A stretch of 64,000 nt of DNA from G942493375 sp942493375 (GCA_942493375.1 OW818698.1:2728001-2792000); one strand, 5' to 3'. Positions 9,275-18,660 are shown, counted from the stretch's first letter. Made by a program: numbers and translations. Notes: generated by a model not told the origin, from the sequence alone.

Positions 9275-10315
9275 TTACTCGTTTATTTCCACAACCCATT
9301 CAGCGTTGAATCTGGCGTATCCTATTGTGCTTTTTTCAGCCTGATACCACCAGACAACCAGTATCGTACCGTCCAATCCCTGTGCTATTGACGGATAACA
9401 CACCCGGCTGTAGATGGGGACTCCATTCTCATCCAAACGCTGGAGTTCAATGGTCCTTGGAGTGCTCCAGGTCTGGCATTCATCTGAGCTGATCGAAGCC
9501 ACCAGCGGGAACCTGTTGGATGGACTGTTATCCCAGACTCTCAGAATATCTCCGTCATTCAAGCGTAACAGGGCCGATGGAGAGTTGTTGGCATAGAAAC
9601 GGCTGGGGACCGGTTTTTCAAATGATAACCCACCGTCGTGACTCACTGCCTCATAGGGTCTCTCACCGCCGGAGCGAAGGATAACAAATAAGTCTCCATT
9701 TTTGAGTTTCACCAATGCCGGCTCATCGGAACCCATCGGACGAACGTCTATGGGGATATCAGCAGCAGTTACCCAGGACTCCCCTCCATCTTCCGACCTC
9801 AAAATACCGGCTACACCGAACATTTCTCCTTCTGTTGCGACTGCATTATTCTGCTCAGCGGGAACATCCCAGGAATAGCCCATTACAACGGTCTTTTCGT
9901 CCATCCAAACCGGAGCATGCACCTTGCCGGACATATAGTTGTGGTTTATCGGAAGAACAGTGCAGGGAGACCATGTCTTGCCACAGTCGTAGCTGGTGCT
10001 GACCGGGAACTCGGAATGTGCCAATGTGCCGCCCGGTTCCGGCACCCATGTTGTGAAGACCTTTACAAATGAATCTGTTGTCAATATATTGGCATCGCAG
10101 GTGTAGGCTGGAGGAATTACAGATATTGACTTTACAGGTTCACTCCAAGTCCTGCCGGAGTCCTGACTGGATGTTACACATATGTCCTTCATATCGTGGG
10201 AGAAAGCGCAATATATAGTCCCATCAGGCGCGGTATCCAGTATTGGGATGATAAGGTTCTCCATATTATTGAAGCTAAGAATTCCTTTTTCAAAAAATGG
10301 CTCAACGTTTGGCAT
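9275..10315 (-). CDS. Sialidase-superfamily (BNR/Asp-box) beta-propeller protein
   Basis: A 346-residue six-bladed propeller-type protein. Five Asp-box-like motifs are visible: SSQDSGRTW, STSYDCGKTW, RSEDGGESW, VSHDGGLSF and SISSDECQTW. It lacks a signal peptide, so it is probably cytoplasmic and may act on imported oligosaccharides. Bacterial members range from exo-alpha-sialidases to rhamnosidase- or hydrolase-like proteins, so sialic acid as substrate is not shown. The start is set at ATG 10315 because GGAGG lies five bases upstream; the upstream in-frame ATG 10354 has none. A promoter candidate lies at 10344-10373. Confidence 0.78.
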   Translation of the reverse strand: MPNVEPFFEKGILSFNNMENLIIPILDTAPDGTIYCAFSHDMKDICVTSSQDSGRTWSEPVKSISVIPPAYTCDANILTTDSFVKVFTTWVPEPGGTLAHSEFPVSTSYDCGKTWSPCTVLPINHNYMSGKVHAPVWMDEKTVVMGYSWDVPAEQNNAVATEGEMFGVAGILRSEDGGESWVTAADIPIDVRPMGSDEPALVKLKNGDLFVILRSGGERPYEAVSHDGGLSFEKPVPSRFYANNSPSALLRLNDGDILRVWDNSPSNRFPLVASISSDECQTWSTPRTIELQRLDENGVPIYSRVCYPSIAQGLDGTILVVWWYQAEKSTIGYARFNAEWVVEINE

Positions 10316-10343
10316 ATGATCCTCCGGAAATTCATCTGGTATA

Positions 10344-10373
10344 ACTCTATTCATATAAGAGCACTAATGTCAA
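10344..10373 (-). promoter_or_regulatory. Sigma70-type promoter for the sialidase-type gene
   Basis: On the minus strand TTGACA (10373-10368) is followed after 18 bases by TAGAGT (10349-10344). Transcription would begin about 15 bases before the GGAGG of the gene, which supports the start at 10315. Confidence 0.5.
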
Positions 10374-10391
10374 TAACTGACAATGAACCAG

Positions 10392-10420
10392 TTGCCACAA
10401 TACGTGCATTCAGGTATTCT
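10392..10420 (+). promoter_or_regulatory. Sigma70-type promoter for the GH-like gene at 10459
   Basis: TTGCCA at 10392-10397 and TATTCT at 10415-10420, 17 bases apart, about 40 bases before the start codon. It is divergent from the sialidase promoter. Confidence 0.4.
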
Positions 10421-10458
10421 AATTCTGCTGGTTTGACTCTGGTGTTTGGGGTGATTTT

Positions 10459-12099
10459 ATGCGGTTGATGGTGCTTGCCTTGTGTTGTGTGGTGTTGCTG
10501 ACTTCTGCCGGTGGTTTGTATGCCAATAAAACTCAGGATTTCCTGCGGAAAAATCATCATTCCTGGCTACCTTATTGCCTGCCTTATGAAGGATCTATGG
10601 CGCAGGTGAAGCAGGTCTGTGAGCTTGGGATGGACACGGTCGGGATTGTATTTGCAGGCCCTTACAACGGCGGTAATATAGAGTTCGGCAAACTGGATGA
10701 AGCCCTTAAGATCATTGATAGTCACGGGCAGAAAATGGTCCTTTTCCTCACTCCCCGGTTCTCTCAGTCAGACAATGCATCGGACAGGATGAGCAATGGC
10801 GAAGTTATTGTCAGTCTGTTCGACCGCTCTCCTAACTATTCGATAATGGATGTTTTCGATCCGGCTCAGCGTGCAAAATATAATGATTACGTAGCCCGCT
10901 GTGCCAAAAGATATGGTTCCGACAAACGGGTTGCAGCTTTTGTGACTGGCTGGGGATACCAGGGTGAGAACGGATTCTTCACCGGAGACTGGGTATCTCA
11001 TCCGGAACAGGGAGGAACGCTGGCTGCCGGTTACTCTGAATACGCCATGAAAGAGTTCAACAAATGGCGTACCAAGCGCAAGCTGCCGGCTGTTACTCAA
11101 CTGCCACTGCCATCATCTGTCCGGCAGTCGGATGACTATATTCTGTTTATGCAGTTCCGATCGGATTTTGTGCGCAATGTATTCCAGCGCGAACACATTG
11201 CTGCTGCAAAATCCAATACAAAACTGCCGGTTGGCAATTATGCATATATATCAGCCTATCCGGAGAACTACGCTCGAAACTGGACTGATACACCTAACGC
11301 GGACTTCTACAGATCAGCAGGTTCATGTGCAACATTTGATATGACACGTACACTGCTGGACTCCGGTATAGGATGGGAAGATTCGGTGTTGCACGACGGT
11401 AAATGGGACTTCACTGCAGCCTGTATGGAAAGAGACGAAGCCCGGCAGCTAGCCAAGGGGGCGGTCTTCCACGCTATGACTGTGCAGGTCTATGACACGG
11501 AACCCCAGTGGGAGAAGGGTGTCTTTCCAAAGATAGTCGAGTTCCTGAAAACTCAGCAGATATATAAAAGTATTCGACCGGTGAAGCCTACAATTGCACT
11601 GTTTCATCCTACCTGGGGAGTTGCTGCGATTCGGTCCAGGAACTCAACACAAATCTTCGGACCGGATGGTGGATTCACTTGGTATATAAGTAAAATGATG
11701 GGTCTGGCGGAGAGTTTTGGCCTGCCTTATAAGCTGGTGACAGAATCTGACTTGATGGATCCTGCTGCGCTTAAGGGTTATAAACGCATTATTATCCCGA
11801 TGTGGGAAACGATCCCGCGCATTGTGGGACAGGACAGATTTAAAGAGTTGAGTGTAGATAAACGTGTGGTAGGTATTCCGCTTAAGGATGGTCCTCTTAC
11901 CCGGACTGAGTTTAGAGCCATTCTCACTAAGGCAAGGATAAAACCCCAACTGGAATTTGATTCGGACAGGATTATGGCAGGACGCACTGCCAATCTTGTG
12001 TTCAACTGGGATGCAACACCGATAGAAGTGCAGATACCTGGCAAGGCTGATAAGATTATGCTGAAATCGCATGAGTGGAGAATTCTTGAACACGATTAA
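10459..12099 (+). CDS. Secreted GH-A-like (GH42-like) TIM-barrel protein
   Basis: A 546-residue protein with an N-terminal signal peptide (about 1-22). The central part looks like a TIM barrel of the GH42/GH-A type: GMDTVGIVFAGPYNGG, a strand ending KMVLFLTPRFSQ, and RVAAFVTGWGYQGENG, where GEN could carry a catalytic acid. The C-terminal part (about 370-500; PTIALFHPTWGVAA..., KRIIIPMW) resembles the glutamine-amidotransferase-like trimerisation domain of beta-galactosidases. Family membership is inferred from fold features rather than a clear signature, so the substrate is unknown. GGGGTG lies five bases before the ATG. The next gene begins 10 bases after the stop. Confidence 0.6.
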   Translation: MRLMVLALCCVVLLTSAGGLYANKTQDFLRKNHHSWLPYCLPYEGSMAQVKQVCELGMDTVGIVFAGPYNGGNIEFGKLDEALKIIDSHGQKMVLFLTPRFSQSDNASDRMSNGEVIVSLFDRSPNYSIMDVFDPAQRAKYNDYVARCAKRYGSDKRVAAFVTGWGYQGENGFFTGDWVSHPEQGGTLAAGYSEYAMKEFNKWRTKRKLPAVTQLPLPSSVRQSDDYILFMQFRSDFVRNVFQREHIAAAKSNTKLPVGNYAYISAYPENYARNWTDTPNADFYRSAGSCATFDMTRTLLDSGIGWEDSVLHDGKWDFTAACMERDEARQLAKGAVFHAMTVQVYDTEPQWEKGVFPKIVEFLKTQQIYKSIRPVKPTIALFHPTWGVAAIRSRNSTQIFGPDGGFTWYISKMMGLAESFGLPYKLVTESDLMDPAALKGYKRIIIPMWETIPRIVGQDRFKELSVDKRVVGIPLKDGPLTRTEFRAILTKARIKPQLEFDSDRIMAGRTANLVFNWDATPIEVQIPGKADKIMLKSHEWRILEHD

Positions 12100-12109
12100 T
12101 AGGATTTTT

Positions 12110-12805
12110 ATGATGGACAAGACTAATTATAAGGTTGTTGTGGGTGTTTCCTGTTTATATTGGCTATTAGCTGCACTTTATATGTACTGGCCGAGTTGGC
12201 TTGATGTGGCGTTTCGACCTTATGAAAAGGCACTTCCGATTTTGCTGCTTGCATGCTGGTTGGGGTGGAAAAGTAAGGGATGGGCTTTGCTGCCTGTTGC
12301 TGCGCTGGTGTTTTCTGCTGCTGGTGATATATCAGGTGACAGCGGAGCATCGGGATTTTTACCAAGTATAGCGTTTTTTGGAGTAGCGCAGATATTGTAT
12401 GCTGTGACGTTTGCACGGAGCTTTAGTTTTCGTATATCGCGGATTCCGCTGGCGGTTCTATATATAATAGGGATCAGTATAATGATCTTTCATCTTTCAG
12501 GTTCACCCAAACTCATTGATCCTGTGCTTAAGATAATGATCTTTGCTTACTTAGCCGTGATTTCTACGATGGCTCTGACTGCAATTTTTAGTAATAAATA
12601 CAATATCATGTTGCCGATAGGTGCATTGATATTTGTTATATCGGATTCCTGTATAGCCTGGGACCGGTTTATATCCCCTGTTCCTAATTCAGGTTTTTGG
12701 GTGATGTTTACATATGGTCTTGCACAGTACCTGATTACTCTGGGACTGCTGTTTCCCAAATCAAAGGAGCAAATAAATGTTCAAACTATACCGTCTGGCA
12801 GTTAG
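12110..12805 (+). CDS. YhhN/TMEM86-family membrane protein (lysoplasmalogenase-like)
   Basis: A 231-residue integral membrane protein with about eight hydrophobic segments. Family landmarks are KALPILLLACWL, SAAGDISGD and FVISDSCIAWDRF, all matching the YhhN family, whose eukaryotic members (TMEM86) are lysoplasmalogenases. The start is ATG 12110 (or 12113), with AGGA at 12101-12104; an in-frame ATG at 12071 lies inside the previous gene and is unlikely. The end overlaps the start of the beta-helix gene by 29 bases, so the three genes 10459-15488 are probably one transcript. Why a lipid-modifying family member sits between glycan genes is unclear. Confidence 0.8.
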   Translation: MMDKTNYKVVVGVSCLYWLLAALYMYWPSWLDVAFRPYEKALPILLLACWLGWKSKGWALLPVAALVFSAAGDISGDSGASGFLPSIAFFGVAQILYAVTFARSFSFRISRIPLAVLYIIGISIMIFHLSGSPKLIDPVLKIMIFAYLAVISTMALTAIFSNKYNIMLPIGALIFVISDSCIAWDRFISPVPNSGFWVMFTYGLAQYLITLGLLFPKSKEQINVQTIPSGS

Positions 12806-15488
12806 TGCACTTGCAGCCCTGATCATTCTGATCGGGACTGCTGTTTTTGCTGCTGATCCTGCTATATATGTCAGCCCAAAAGGTAATGATTCCTGGTCCG
12901 GGAGTTTAACAGCTGCAAATGCTGATGGAACGGATGGACCTTTAGCGTCACTGGATGCTGCCAGGCTTGCTGTCCGTAAGATACGTGCTGGTGGAGCAGG
13001 AACTATTCAAGTAATAATTGCCGGGGGACGATATGAACTAACCCAGCCGGTAGTTTTTGAATCCGAGGACAGCGGTGTTAAGAATGCTCCGACAGTCTAT
13101 ACTGCTGCACCTGGCGCTAAGCCTGTTTTCTCCGGTGGACGACAGATAACCGGGTTTACGCAGCGCAAAGACGGACTTTGGGAAGCACGAGTTCCAGGAG
13201 TTGCTGATGGCAAGTGGTATTTTGAGCAGCTTTGGGTCAATGGTCATAGAGCGACACGGGCAAGAACTCCAAACACAGGTTACCTGCGAATGCAGAGTAT
13301 GGTTGGTGTCGGTTATAATCCGGTTACAGGGAAAACAGAAGACATATCGAAGTGGGCATTTGCCGCATCTGATAAGGATTTCGCCAGACTCTCTCCCCTG
13401 ACTCCACAGGAACTTGCTGATGTACAGGTTACTACTTATTCATCCTGGGAGACCGCAGCCCACAGGATTGCAGCTCTGGATGCGGCTCAGTCTACTATCA
13501 AATTGAGCATGAATGCTATCTGGCCTTTCAGTATGGGCAATGTTGGGGCACCGAGATATCACCTTGAAAATTATCGAGAGGCTTTGGATGCTCCCGGTGA
13601 GTGGTTCCTGGGAAGAGATGGTATCCTGCTCTATAAACCTTTGAGTGGAGAGAAACCTCAGAGCGCGATAGTTTATGCTCCGGTAGCGACTGATTTCCTG
13701 GTATTTGCAGGGGATGTTGATTCAGGGAAGACTGTTGAGAATATACAGTTCAAAGGACTGACTTTTGAACACTCCCAGTATCTGCTACATTTCCCCGGTC
13801 GCAAATCCGACCAGGGTGAATACAATACAGATGCTGATATAACAGCAACTAACGCCCGGAACATCTGGTTCGATAAATGCAATATATTCCACACAGGCAA
13901 GTATGCGTTCTGGTTCAGATCCGGAAGCAGAGATTGTTCTGTCACTCGGTGTCTGATGGAAGACCTGGGTGCTGGTGGAGTCAAGATAGGTGAGTTCCGA
14001 TATTATGACGAAGATAAAATGCTGGCTAGGCACATAGTTGTGGACAACAACATAATCAGGGCTGGTGGCAAAGTCCAGACAGCCGGGATCGGAGTCCTGG
14101 TTGGTGACAGTCCAGATAATCTGGTCACTCACAATGACATCTCCGACTTGTTCTACACTGCAATCTCCGTGGGTTGGAACTGGAATTATGTAACTACCAA
14201 CGCCAGCAATAACAAGATAAACTTCAACCACCTGCATCACATTGGGTATGGCGTTTTGTCTGATATGGGTGGAGTTTATACGCTTGGACTGTCTGAAGGA
14301 ACTACAGTAAACAACAATGTAATCCACGACGTATTCGGACATCAGTATGGCGGCTGGGGGCTTTATAATGACGCTGCTACAGAGCATATGACTCTTGCGA
14401 ACAACCTTGTGTATCACTGTGGCTCAGGTGGGTACCATCAGAACTTCGGTAAGGAGAACCATGTTACCAACAATATCATTGCCTACTGCGGTGATTTCCA
14501 GGTGATACGCTCTACCCAGGAACAGCACACCTCGTTTACATTCGACCGCAATATAGTGATCTTCGACACCAACCCTCTCGGCAGCGAATGGGGCAACAAC
14601 AAGTATGTAATCGACAACAACCTGTATTTCAACAGTGCAGGCAAGGAGTTCAAATTCGCCGGCAATCCACTGGCAGCATGGCGTGCCAAGGGTCACGACG
14701 TAAATAGTATTATCGCTGACCCACTTTTTAGGAATCCGAAAAAGCTGGATTTCAGGTTCAAATCCGATGTAGCGATATCCAAGATTGGATTCAAACCTTT
14801 TGACTATACTAAAGCAGGTGTATATGGGGATGCAGCCTGGAAGACACTGGCCAAAAACTACTCCTACCCAAAACCTGAGAGAGTTATCATACCTCCGCCA
14901 GCGAAAACCTTTTCTGTAGATTTTGAGTCTGTAGCTTTAGGTGCATACCCGATGGACTTCGGATATGTCTATGGTGAAGGCAAAGGGGAAAGCATCACAG
15001 TTTCTGATGATACTGCCGCTACTGGTAAACACTCACTAAAGTTTGTGGATATACCGGGCTTATTGTATACATATAATCCACACGTGGATATGAGACCCAA
15101 GCGTGAAGATAACAGTATAGTCTCCTGCGAGTTTGATGTAAGGGTCGAAACTGGCAGCGTGTTCTGGCACGAATGGCGCGACTGGACACCCTCCACATAT
15201 ATTCAAGGTCCAAGCGTAAGGATTATACAAGGCAAGTTGGTAGTTGATTCGAAGCCTCTGATGGATGTACCTCTCGGAACCTGGACACACATCAAATTAT
15301 CATGTGGTTTGGGAACTAAGGCTACGGGTACATTCGACCTGGCAGTCACCGTTTCGGGGCAGTCGGAAAAGGTCTTCAAAGGCCTGAAATGCATCGATGG
15401 CAAGTTTAAGAGACTGAACTACATGAACTTCGTAGCTGATGCCAACCAGGATGCTGTGTTCTACCTCGACAATGTGAAGTTGAAATAG
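12777..15488 (+). CDS. Secreted right-handed beta-helix protein with LamG-like C-terminus
   Basis: A 903-residue secreted protein: signal peptide (1-25), then IYVSPKGNDSWSG and DGPLAS..AARLAVR as in the paralogue at 5135, and a right-handed beta-helix of roughly 300-640 with Asn-rich ladders (VVDNNIIRAGG, VNNNVIHDVFG, TLANNLVYHCG). The last ~200 residues (TFSVDFESVALGAYP onward, ending VFYLDNVKLK) form a beta-sandwich of the concanavalin-like/LamG type, probably carbohydrate-binding. AAGGAG lies seven bases before the ATG. A polysaccharide lyase or glycosidase role is likely by fold; the active site cannot be named. It is the last gene of the 10459-15488 group. Confidence 0.8.
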   Translation: MFKLYRLAVSALAALIILIGTAVFAADPAIYVSPKGNDSWSGSLTAANADGTDGPLASLDAARLAVRKIRAGGAGTIQVIIAGGRYELTQPVVFESEDSGVKNAPTVYTAAPGAKPVFSGGRQITGFTQRKDGLWEARVPGVADGKWYFEQLWVNGHRATRARTPNTGYLRMQSMVGVGYNPVTGKTEDISKWAFAASDKDFARLSPLTPQELADVQVTTYSSWETAAHRIAALDAAQSTIKLSMNAIWPFSMGNVGAPRYHLENYREALDAPGEWFLGRDGILLYKPLSGEKPQSAIVYAPVATDFLVFAGDVDSGKTVENIQFKGLTFEHSQYLLHFPGRKSDQGEYNTDADITATNARNIWFDKCNIFHTGKYAFWFRSGSRDCSVTRCLMEDLGAGGVKIGEFRYYDEDKMLARHIVVDNNIIRAGGKVQTAGIGVLVGDSPDNLVTHNDISDLFYTAISVGWNWNYVTTNASNNKINFNHLHHIGYGVLSDMGGVYTLGLSEGTTVNNNVIHDVFGHQYGGWGLYNDAATEHMTLANNLVYHCGSGGYHQNFGKENHVTNNIIAYCGDFQVIRSTQEQHTSFTFDRNIVIFDTNPLGSEWGNNKYVIDNNLYFNSAGKEFKFAGNPLAAWRAKGHDVNSIIADPLFRNPKKLDFRFKSDVAISKIGFKPFDYTKAGVYGDAAWKTLAKNYSYPKPERVIIPPPAKTFSVDFESVALGAYPMDFGYVYGEGKGESITVSDDTAATGKHSLKFVDIPGLLYTYNPHVDMRPKREDNSIVSCEFDVRVETGSVFWHEWRDWTPSTYIQGPSVRIIQGKLVVDSKPLMDVPLGTWTHIKLSCGLGTKATGTFDLAVTVSGQSEKVFKGLKCIDGKFKRLNYMNFVADANQDAVFYLDNVKLK

Positions 15489-15507
15489 AAGTCACGAATG
15501 CTGACCA

Positions 15508-15548
15508 GAGTGAAGAATCTCCGCATTTAGAGGAGAGATTCTTCACTC
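15508..15548. repeat. Hairpin repeat of the GATTCTTCACT family
   Basis: GAGTGAAGAATCTC (15508-15521) pairs perfectly with GAGATTCTTCACTC (15535-15548). It follows the beta-helix gene and may terminate transcription, though no T tract follows. The core is shared with the copies at 27308, 30001 and 31554. Confidence 0.7.
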
Positions 15549-15591
15549 AGTCCTCAAGAACTTGATTCCCACGCCACTTTGCTCTCACCAT

Positions 15592-15620
15592 TTGACACCC
15601 ACAAATCAGCATGGTAGACT
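15592..15620 (+). promoter_or_regulatory. Sigma70 promoter of the GH123-like gene
   Basis: TTGACA (15592-15597), 17 bases, TAGACT (15615-15620). The same two hexamers at the same spacing occur before the LacI-type gene (18600-18628). Confidence 0.75.
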
Positions 15621-15636
15621 CGGTGTTATCAGGTGC

Positions 15637-15652
15637 TTGCACTTAGTTGCAA
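15637..15652 (+). promoter_or_regulatory. Putative LacI-family operator
   Basis: An inverted repeat TTGCA-CTTAGT-TGCAA, starting 16 bases after the -10 element, so a bound repressor would overlap the start of transcription. It matches the operator at 18645-18660 at 15 of 16 positions. Confidence 0.7.
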
Positions 15653-15696
15653 TTACAATATCTACACGTCTGAACGCACACAAAAGAGGCTAGATT

Positions 15697-17361
15697 ATGA
15701 AAATCGCATTTGTGTTTCTCATTACTGTTCTTGTTGCCACGGTTGGGAGTGTTCCAGTTGCAGGCAGTGTATCCGTTTGGATAAAGGACAGTATGTCTCT
15801 TGTAATGCCTGCGGCTAAGCCACCTGAGTTGCTTGCTGCACCCGTAGCTAAAATATCGTTGGCACGCGGTGAATATGAGAGTTTTCAGATAGTCATTCGA
15901 TCTGAAGGTAGTGAACTTCGCAATGTCCGTTTGGTAGCTTCTGATATGATTGGGCCGGGGGGATCAAAAATCCCAGCTGGTGATGTGGAATGGCTGCAGG
16001 TCGGTTATGTGAAAATCAATATAGCATGGTGGACTTCTGCTACGCTCTGTATGGACCATCCCAACGAACCTGGTTGGTGGCCGGACCCTCTCCTGCCGGT
16101 CAGTCGGTTTGATGTCTCTCCTGATTTCTCTCAATCGGTCTGGATAAATGTGTATGCAAAACCAGGATTAGCGCCTGGCAAGTATAAGGGTAATATCACG
16201 ATCAAGTCGGATGATATTCAGCCAGTAACAGTGCAGGTTAATGCACTTGTCAGATCATTTGAGATACCAAAAGGCGCTGGTAACTTCAAAACAGCTTTCG
16301 CTATGATTTATGACCAGTCCCGTAGAGTCCTAAGCCAGGATATTATAGACAAACACAGAATTCTGTATGGTGAGTTCGCTCTAAAACACAGACTCAACCC
16401 GACTGACATCTATTCACCGGATACTCCAAAAGTCTCTGACCTGGAGCATTATTATGAGCTGGGTATGAATAGTTATTGCGCAGCCAATCCTACTGTGGAA
16501 GCCGGTATGCCATCAGATAAGCCTGAAGAGTTCAAGGCGAAAATGCGTTTATTTCTTTCGGAGCTTGGTAAATCCCGTTATGCAAAGCAGTTGAAGAAGA
16601 TGGCTTATATATACGGGTACGATGAAGCATCAAAAGCATCCGAGTGGGACGTGATGCAGAAGCTCTATGGAGAAGTCCACAAAGAGTTCGGACTGACGAC
16701 ATTTACAACAGCGTTCTTGCCTCAGGACCCGGGGGCTATGAAAAGACGCAACGTTTCATGGATATGTCCACTTACAGGACTTGATCCACAACCTGACAAT
16801 CAATATGATCTTGAAAAAGCAGAAAAGTGCAGGAAAGCGGGATACCAGGTCTGGGCATATGTCTGCTGTTTCCCTGATTATCCATATGCCAACTTTAATA
16901 TCAGTAGAAATCCAACAATTGAGTCGAGGGTGTTGTGGTGGCAGGCATACCATCAGAAAATGGATGGAGTGCTATACTACGCATTAAACCTGTGGTCACG
17001 CGCTGGTAACAGTGGTGCTATAGACCCTGAAAAAGACGGTCCTTTATTGAAATGGAATGTGACGACTGGAGAACCAGGAAAGTCATGGGCTAATCTACAA
17101 GGTGATGGGACGCTGATCTATCCTGGTGTAAATGGTCCGATAGGCAGTATAAGACTTGCAAACATACGAGATGGCCTTGAAGATTATGAGTATCTCTACA
17201 AATACGCCCAGCTCTGCGGGAGCAAAGAGAAAGCCAGAAATGCCTGCGAGCCTGTAACAAAGACACTGGAAACATTCACCAGAAAACCATCTGTATTACA
17301 AGGTCAGAGAGATAAGCTGGCTGTAGAGATCGAGAAGCTTTCAGCTGTAAAACACCATTAG
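15697..17361 (+). CDS. Secreted GH123-like (DUF4091) protein
   Basis: A 554-residue protein with a signal peptide (about 1-24). The middle holds YGYDE (about residue 307), the equivalent of the HGFDE catalytic pair in the paralogue at 2-2068, and the C-terminus has GDGTLIYPG and RLANIRDGLEDYEYL, which mark the DUF4091/GH123 catalytic domain. Likely role: extracytoplasmic hydrolysis of N-acetylhexosamine-containing glycans (inference). AGAGG lies seven bases upstream of the ATG. It has its own promoter and operator shared with the LacI-type gene, so it is a probable member of that local regulon, with the URO-D gene downstream possibly co-transcribed. Confidence 0.83.
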   Translation: MKIAFVFLITVLVATVGSVPVAGSVSVWIKDSMSLVMPAAKPPELLAAPVAKISLARGEYESFQIVIRSEGSELRNVRLVASDMIGPGGSKIPAGDVEWLQVGYVKINIAWWTSATLCMDHPNEPGWWPDPLLPVSRFDVSPDFSQSVWINVYAKPGLAPGKYKGNITIKSDDIQPVTVQVNALVRSFEIPKGAGNFKTAFAMIYDQSRRVLSQDIIDKHRILYGEFALKHRLNPTDIYSPDTPKVSDLEHYYELGMNSYCAANPTVEAGMPSDKPEEFKAKMRLFLSELGKSRYAKQLKKMAYIYGYDEASKASEWDVMQKLYGEVHKEFGLTTFTTAFLPQDPGAMKRRNVSWICPLTGLDPQPDNQYDLEKAEKCRKAGYQVWAYVCCFPDYPYANFNISRNPTIESRVLWWQAYHQKMDGVLYYALNLWSRAGNSGAIDPEKDGPLLKWNVTTGEPGKSWANLQGDGTLIYPGVNGPIGSIRLANIRDGLEDYEYLYKYAQLCGSKEKARNACEPVTKTLETFTRKPSVLQGQRDKLAVEIEKLSAVKHH

Positions 17362-17430
17362 AAGAATAATTTCGACGAGTGATTACCTTACAAAACATCG
17401 TTAAGTGAATAATTAGCATTGGAGACGGTT

Positions 17431-18450
17431 ATGCAACTAATGAATGATTATAAAACTGATTGGTCTGAGTGTTATGAACTATTTGCCAAGTGGTGGAGCT
17501 TTCAGAATGATAAGCCTATGATTAATGACTTTAGACTTAATGAGGCTGGTAAAAACTGGACAGGTCTACCATTACCCGAAGACCATCGTGTTCTGTGGAC
17601 AGACATTGAAGGCACCATAGACAGAGCTGAAGACCAAATGGCTCATATGATCTATGAAGGTCCATACTTTCCATACTACTCACCATCTCTAGGTCCGGGT
17701 AGTCTTGCACTCTTTTTAGGGTGCAATCCAGTTTTTAGTCAGAATACAGTCTGGTATGAACCTTGCTTTGACAACATATCGGATGCAAAAGCTATATTGA
17801 ATCCGGACAATGAGTGGTTTCGGTGGACCAAACAAGCTCTTACCAGAGCAATGGAGCGAAGCGCAGGCAGATACATGGTTGCGATTCCTGATATGATTGA
17901 AGGCCTTGATTGTGCGGCAGAGATGCTTGGAAACGAGAAACTTCTGTTTGCAATGGTGGAACAACCTGAAGAGGTGCATCGATTAGTCAGAGAAATAACA
18001 GACTGTTATCAGAAAGCCTTTGACGAATTATACGATATCATCAGTCCGGATAATGATGGTAACTCTTTTATAGCATTTCAGATACTAGGTAAAGGGAAGA
18101 CTGCGAAATTCCAGAGCGATATCTCAGCTATGTTGTCTCCAGCGATGTTTGATGAATTCGTTGTTCCATATCTCACGGAACATACCGAAAAGATTGAATA
18201 CTCTCTGTATCATCTAGATGGTTTTTCTGCACTACAACACGTGGACTCTCTATGCAAAATCGATAGCCTGAACGCTATTCAGTGGGTTCCCGGTGCAGGT
18301 AAACCTGAGTGTTGGGAGGAGTGCTGGTTCAGCTTGTATGAACAAATTCTCGGATCAGGCAAAGGTCTGCAGGTTGGATTTGAAAGAAAGCGCCTGGATG
18401 CATTTCTGAGACGTTTCGATACAAAAGGTCTCTTTCTCATGGTTTGGTGA
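17431..18450 (+). CDS. URO-D-superfamily protein, possibly C-terminally shortened
   Basis: A 339-residue protein of the uroporphyrinogen decarboxylase/methyltransferase superfamily (TIM barrel), of the branch often annotated as corrinoid-protein-associated. Landmarks: PYFPYYSPSLGPGSLALFLG, IPDMIEGLDCAAEMLG, YHLDGFSALQHVDSL. In such proteins the barrel binds Zn or substrate; true porphyrin synthesis is unlikely because these copies sit among glycan genes. The start is ATG 17431, with GGAG six bases upstream; a TTG at 17419 is less likely. The protein ends abruptly at KGLFLMVW, whereas relatives normally continue for some 15-25 residues with a final helix. A palindromic element begins 47 bases later, so the tail may have been lost. 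Confidence 0.72.
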   Translation: MQLMNDYKTDWSECYELFAKWWSFQNDKPMINDFRLNEAGKNWTGLPLPEDHRVLWTDIEGTIDRAEDQMAHMIYEGPYFPYYSPSLGPGSLALFLGCNPVFSQNTVWYEPCFDNISDAKAILNPDNEWFRWTKQALTRAMERSAGRYMVAIPDMIEGLDCAAEMLGNEKLLFAMVEQPEEVHRLVREITDCYQKAFDELYDIISPDNDGNSFIAFQILGKGKTAKFQSDISAMLSPAMFDEFVVPYLTEHTEKIEYSLYHLDGFSALQHVDSLCKIDSLNAIQWVPGAGKPECWEECWFSLYEQILGSGKGLQVGFERKRLDAFLRRFDTKGLFLMVW

Positions 18451-18497
18451 GGGATAGTGCAGCCGTATTATGAGTTTACAATAATCCGTTTAGCTAA

Positions 18498-18569
18498 CCC
18501 GCTTTATTCACCAAGCTTCGCTTTTGTCCGGCAGTAGGGACAAAAGCGAAGCTTGGTGAATAAAGCGGG
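18498..18569. repeat. Palindromic element, copy A (perfect 32-bp stem)
   Basis: A perfect 32-base inverted repeat (18498-18529 against 18538-18569) around the loop GGCAGTAG. Outer ends read CCCGCTTTATTCA. Other copies: 35958-36031, 40507-40582, 62523-62594 and a collapsed one at 54939-54962. It could form a very stable RNA hairpin after the URO-D gene. Confidence 0.9.
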
Positions 18570-18599
18570 CTAACTGTAAAGAAATATTTTCCTATTCAC

Positions 18600-18628
18600 T
18601 TGACATGCAAAGATTACCATGATAGACT
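18600..18628 (+). promoter_or_regulatory. Sigma70 promoter of the LacI-type gene
   Basis: TTGACA (18600-18605), 17 bases, TAGACT (18623-18628), the same arrangement as at 15592-15620. Confidence 0.75.
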
Positions 18629-18644
18629 TCATGTTACCAGGTGC

Positions 18645-18660
18645 TTGCACCTAGTTGCAA
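18645..18660 (+). promoter_or_regulatory. Putative LacI-family operator (autoregulatory)
   Basis: TTGCA-CCTAGT-TGCAA, starting 16 bases after the -10 element, as in the GH123-like promoter. Its place in front of the regulator gene suggests negative autoregulation. Confidence 0.7.

Noticed and set aside
13785..14417. A 210-codon minus-strand frame in the second beta-helix gene
   Set aside because: Same reason as for the first beta-helix gene; no start signal.
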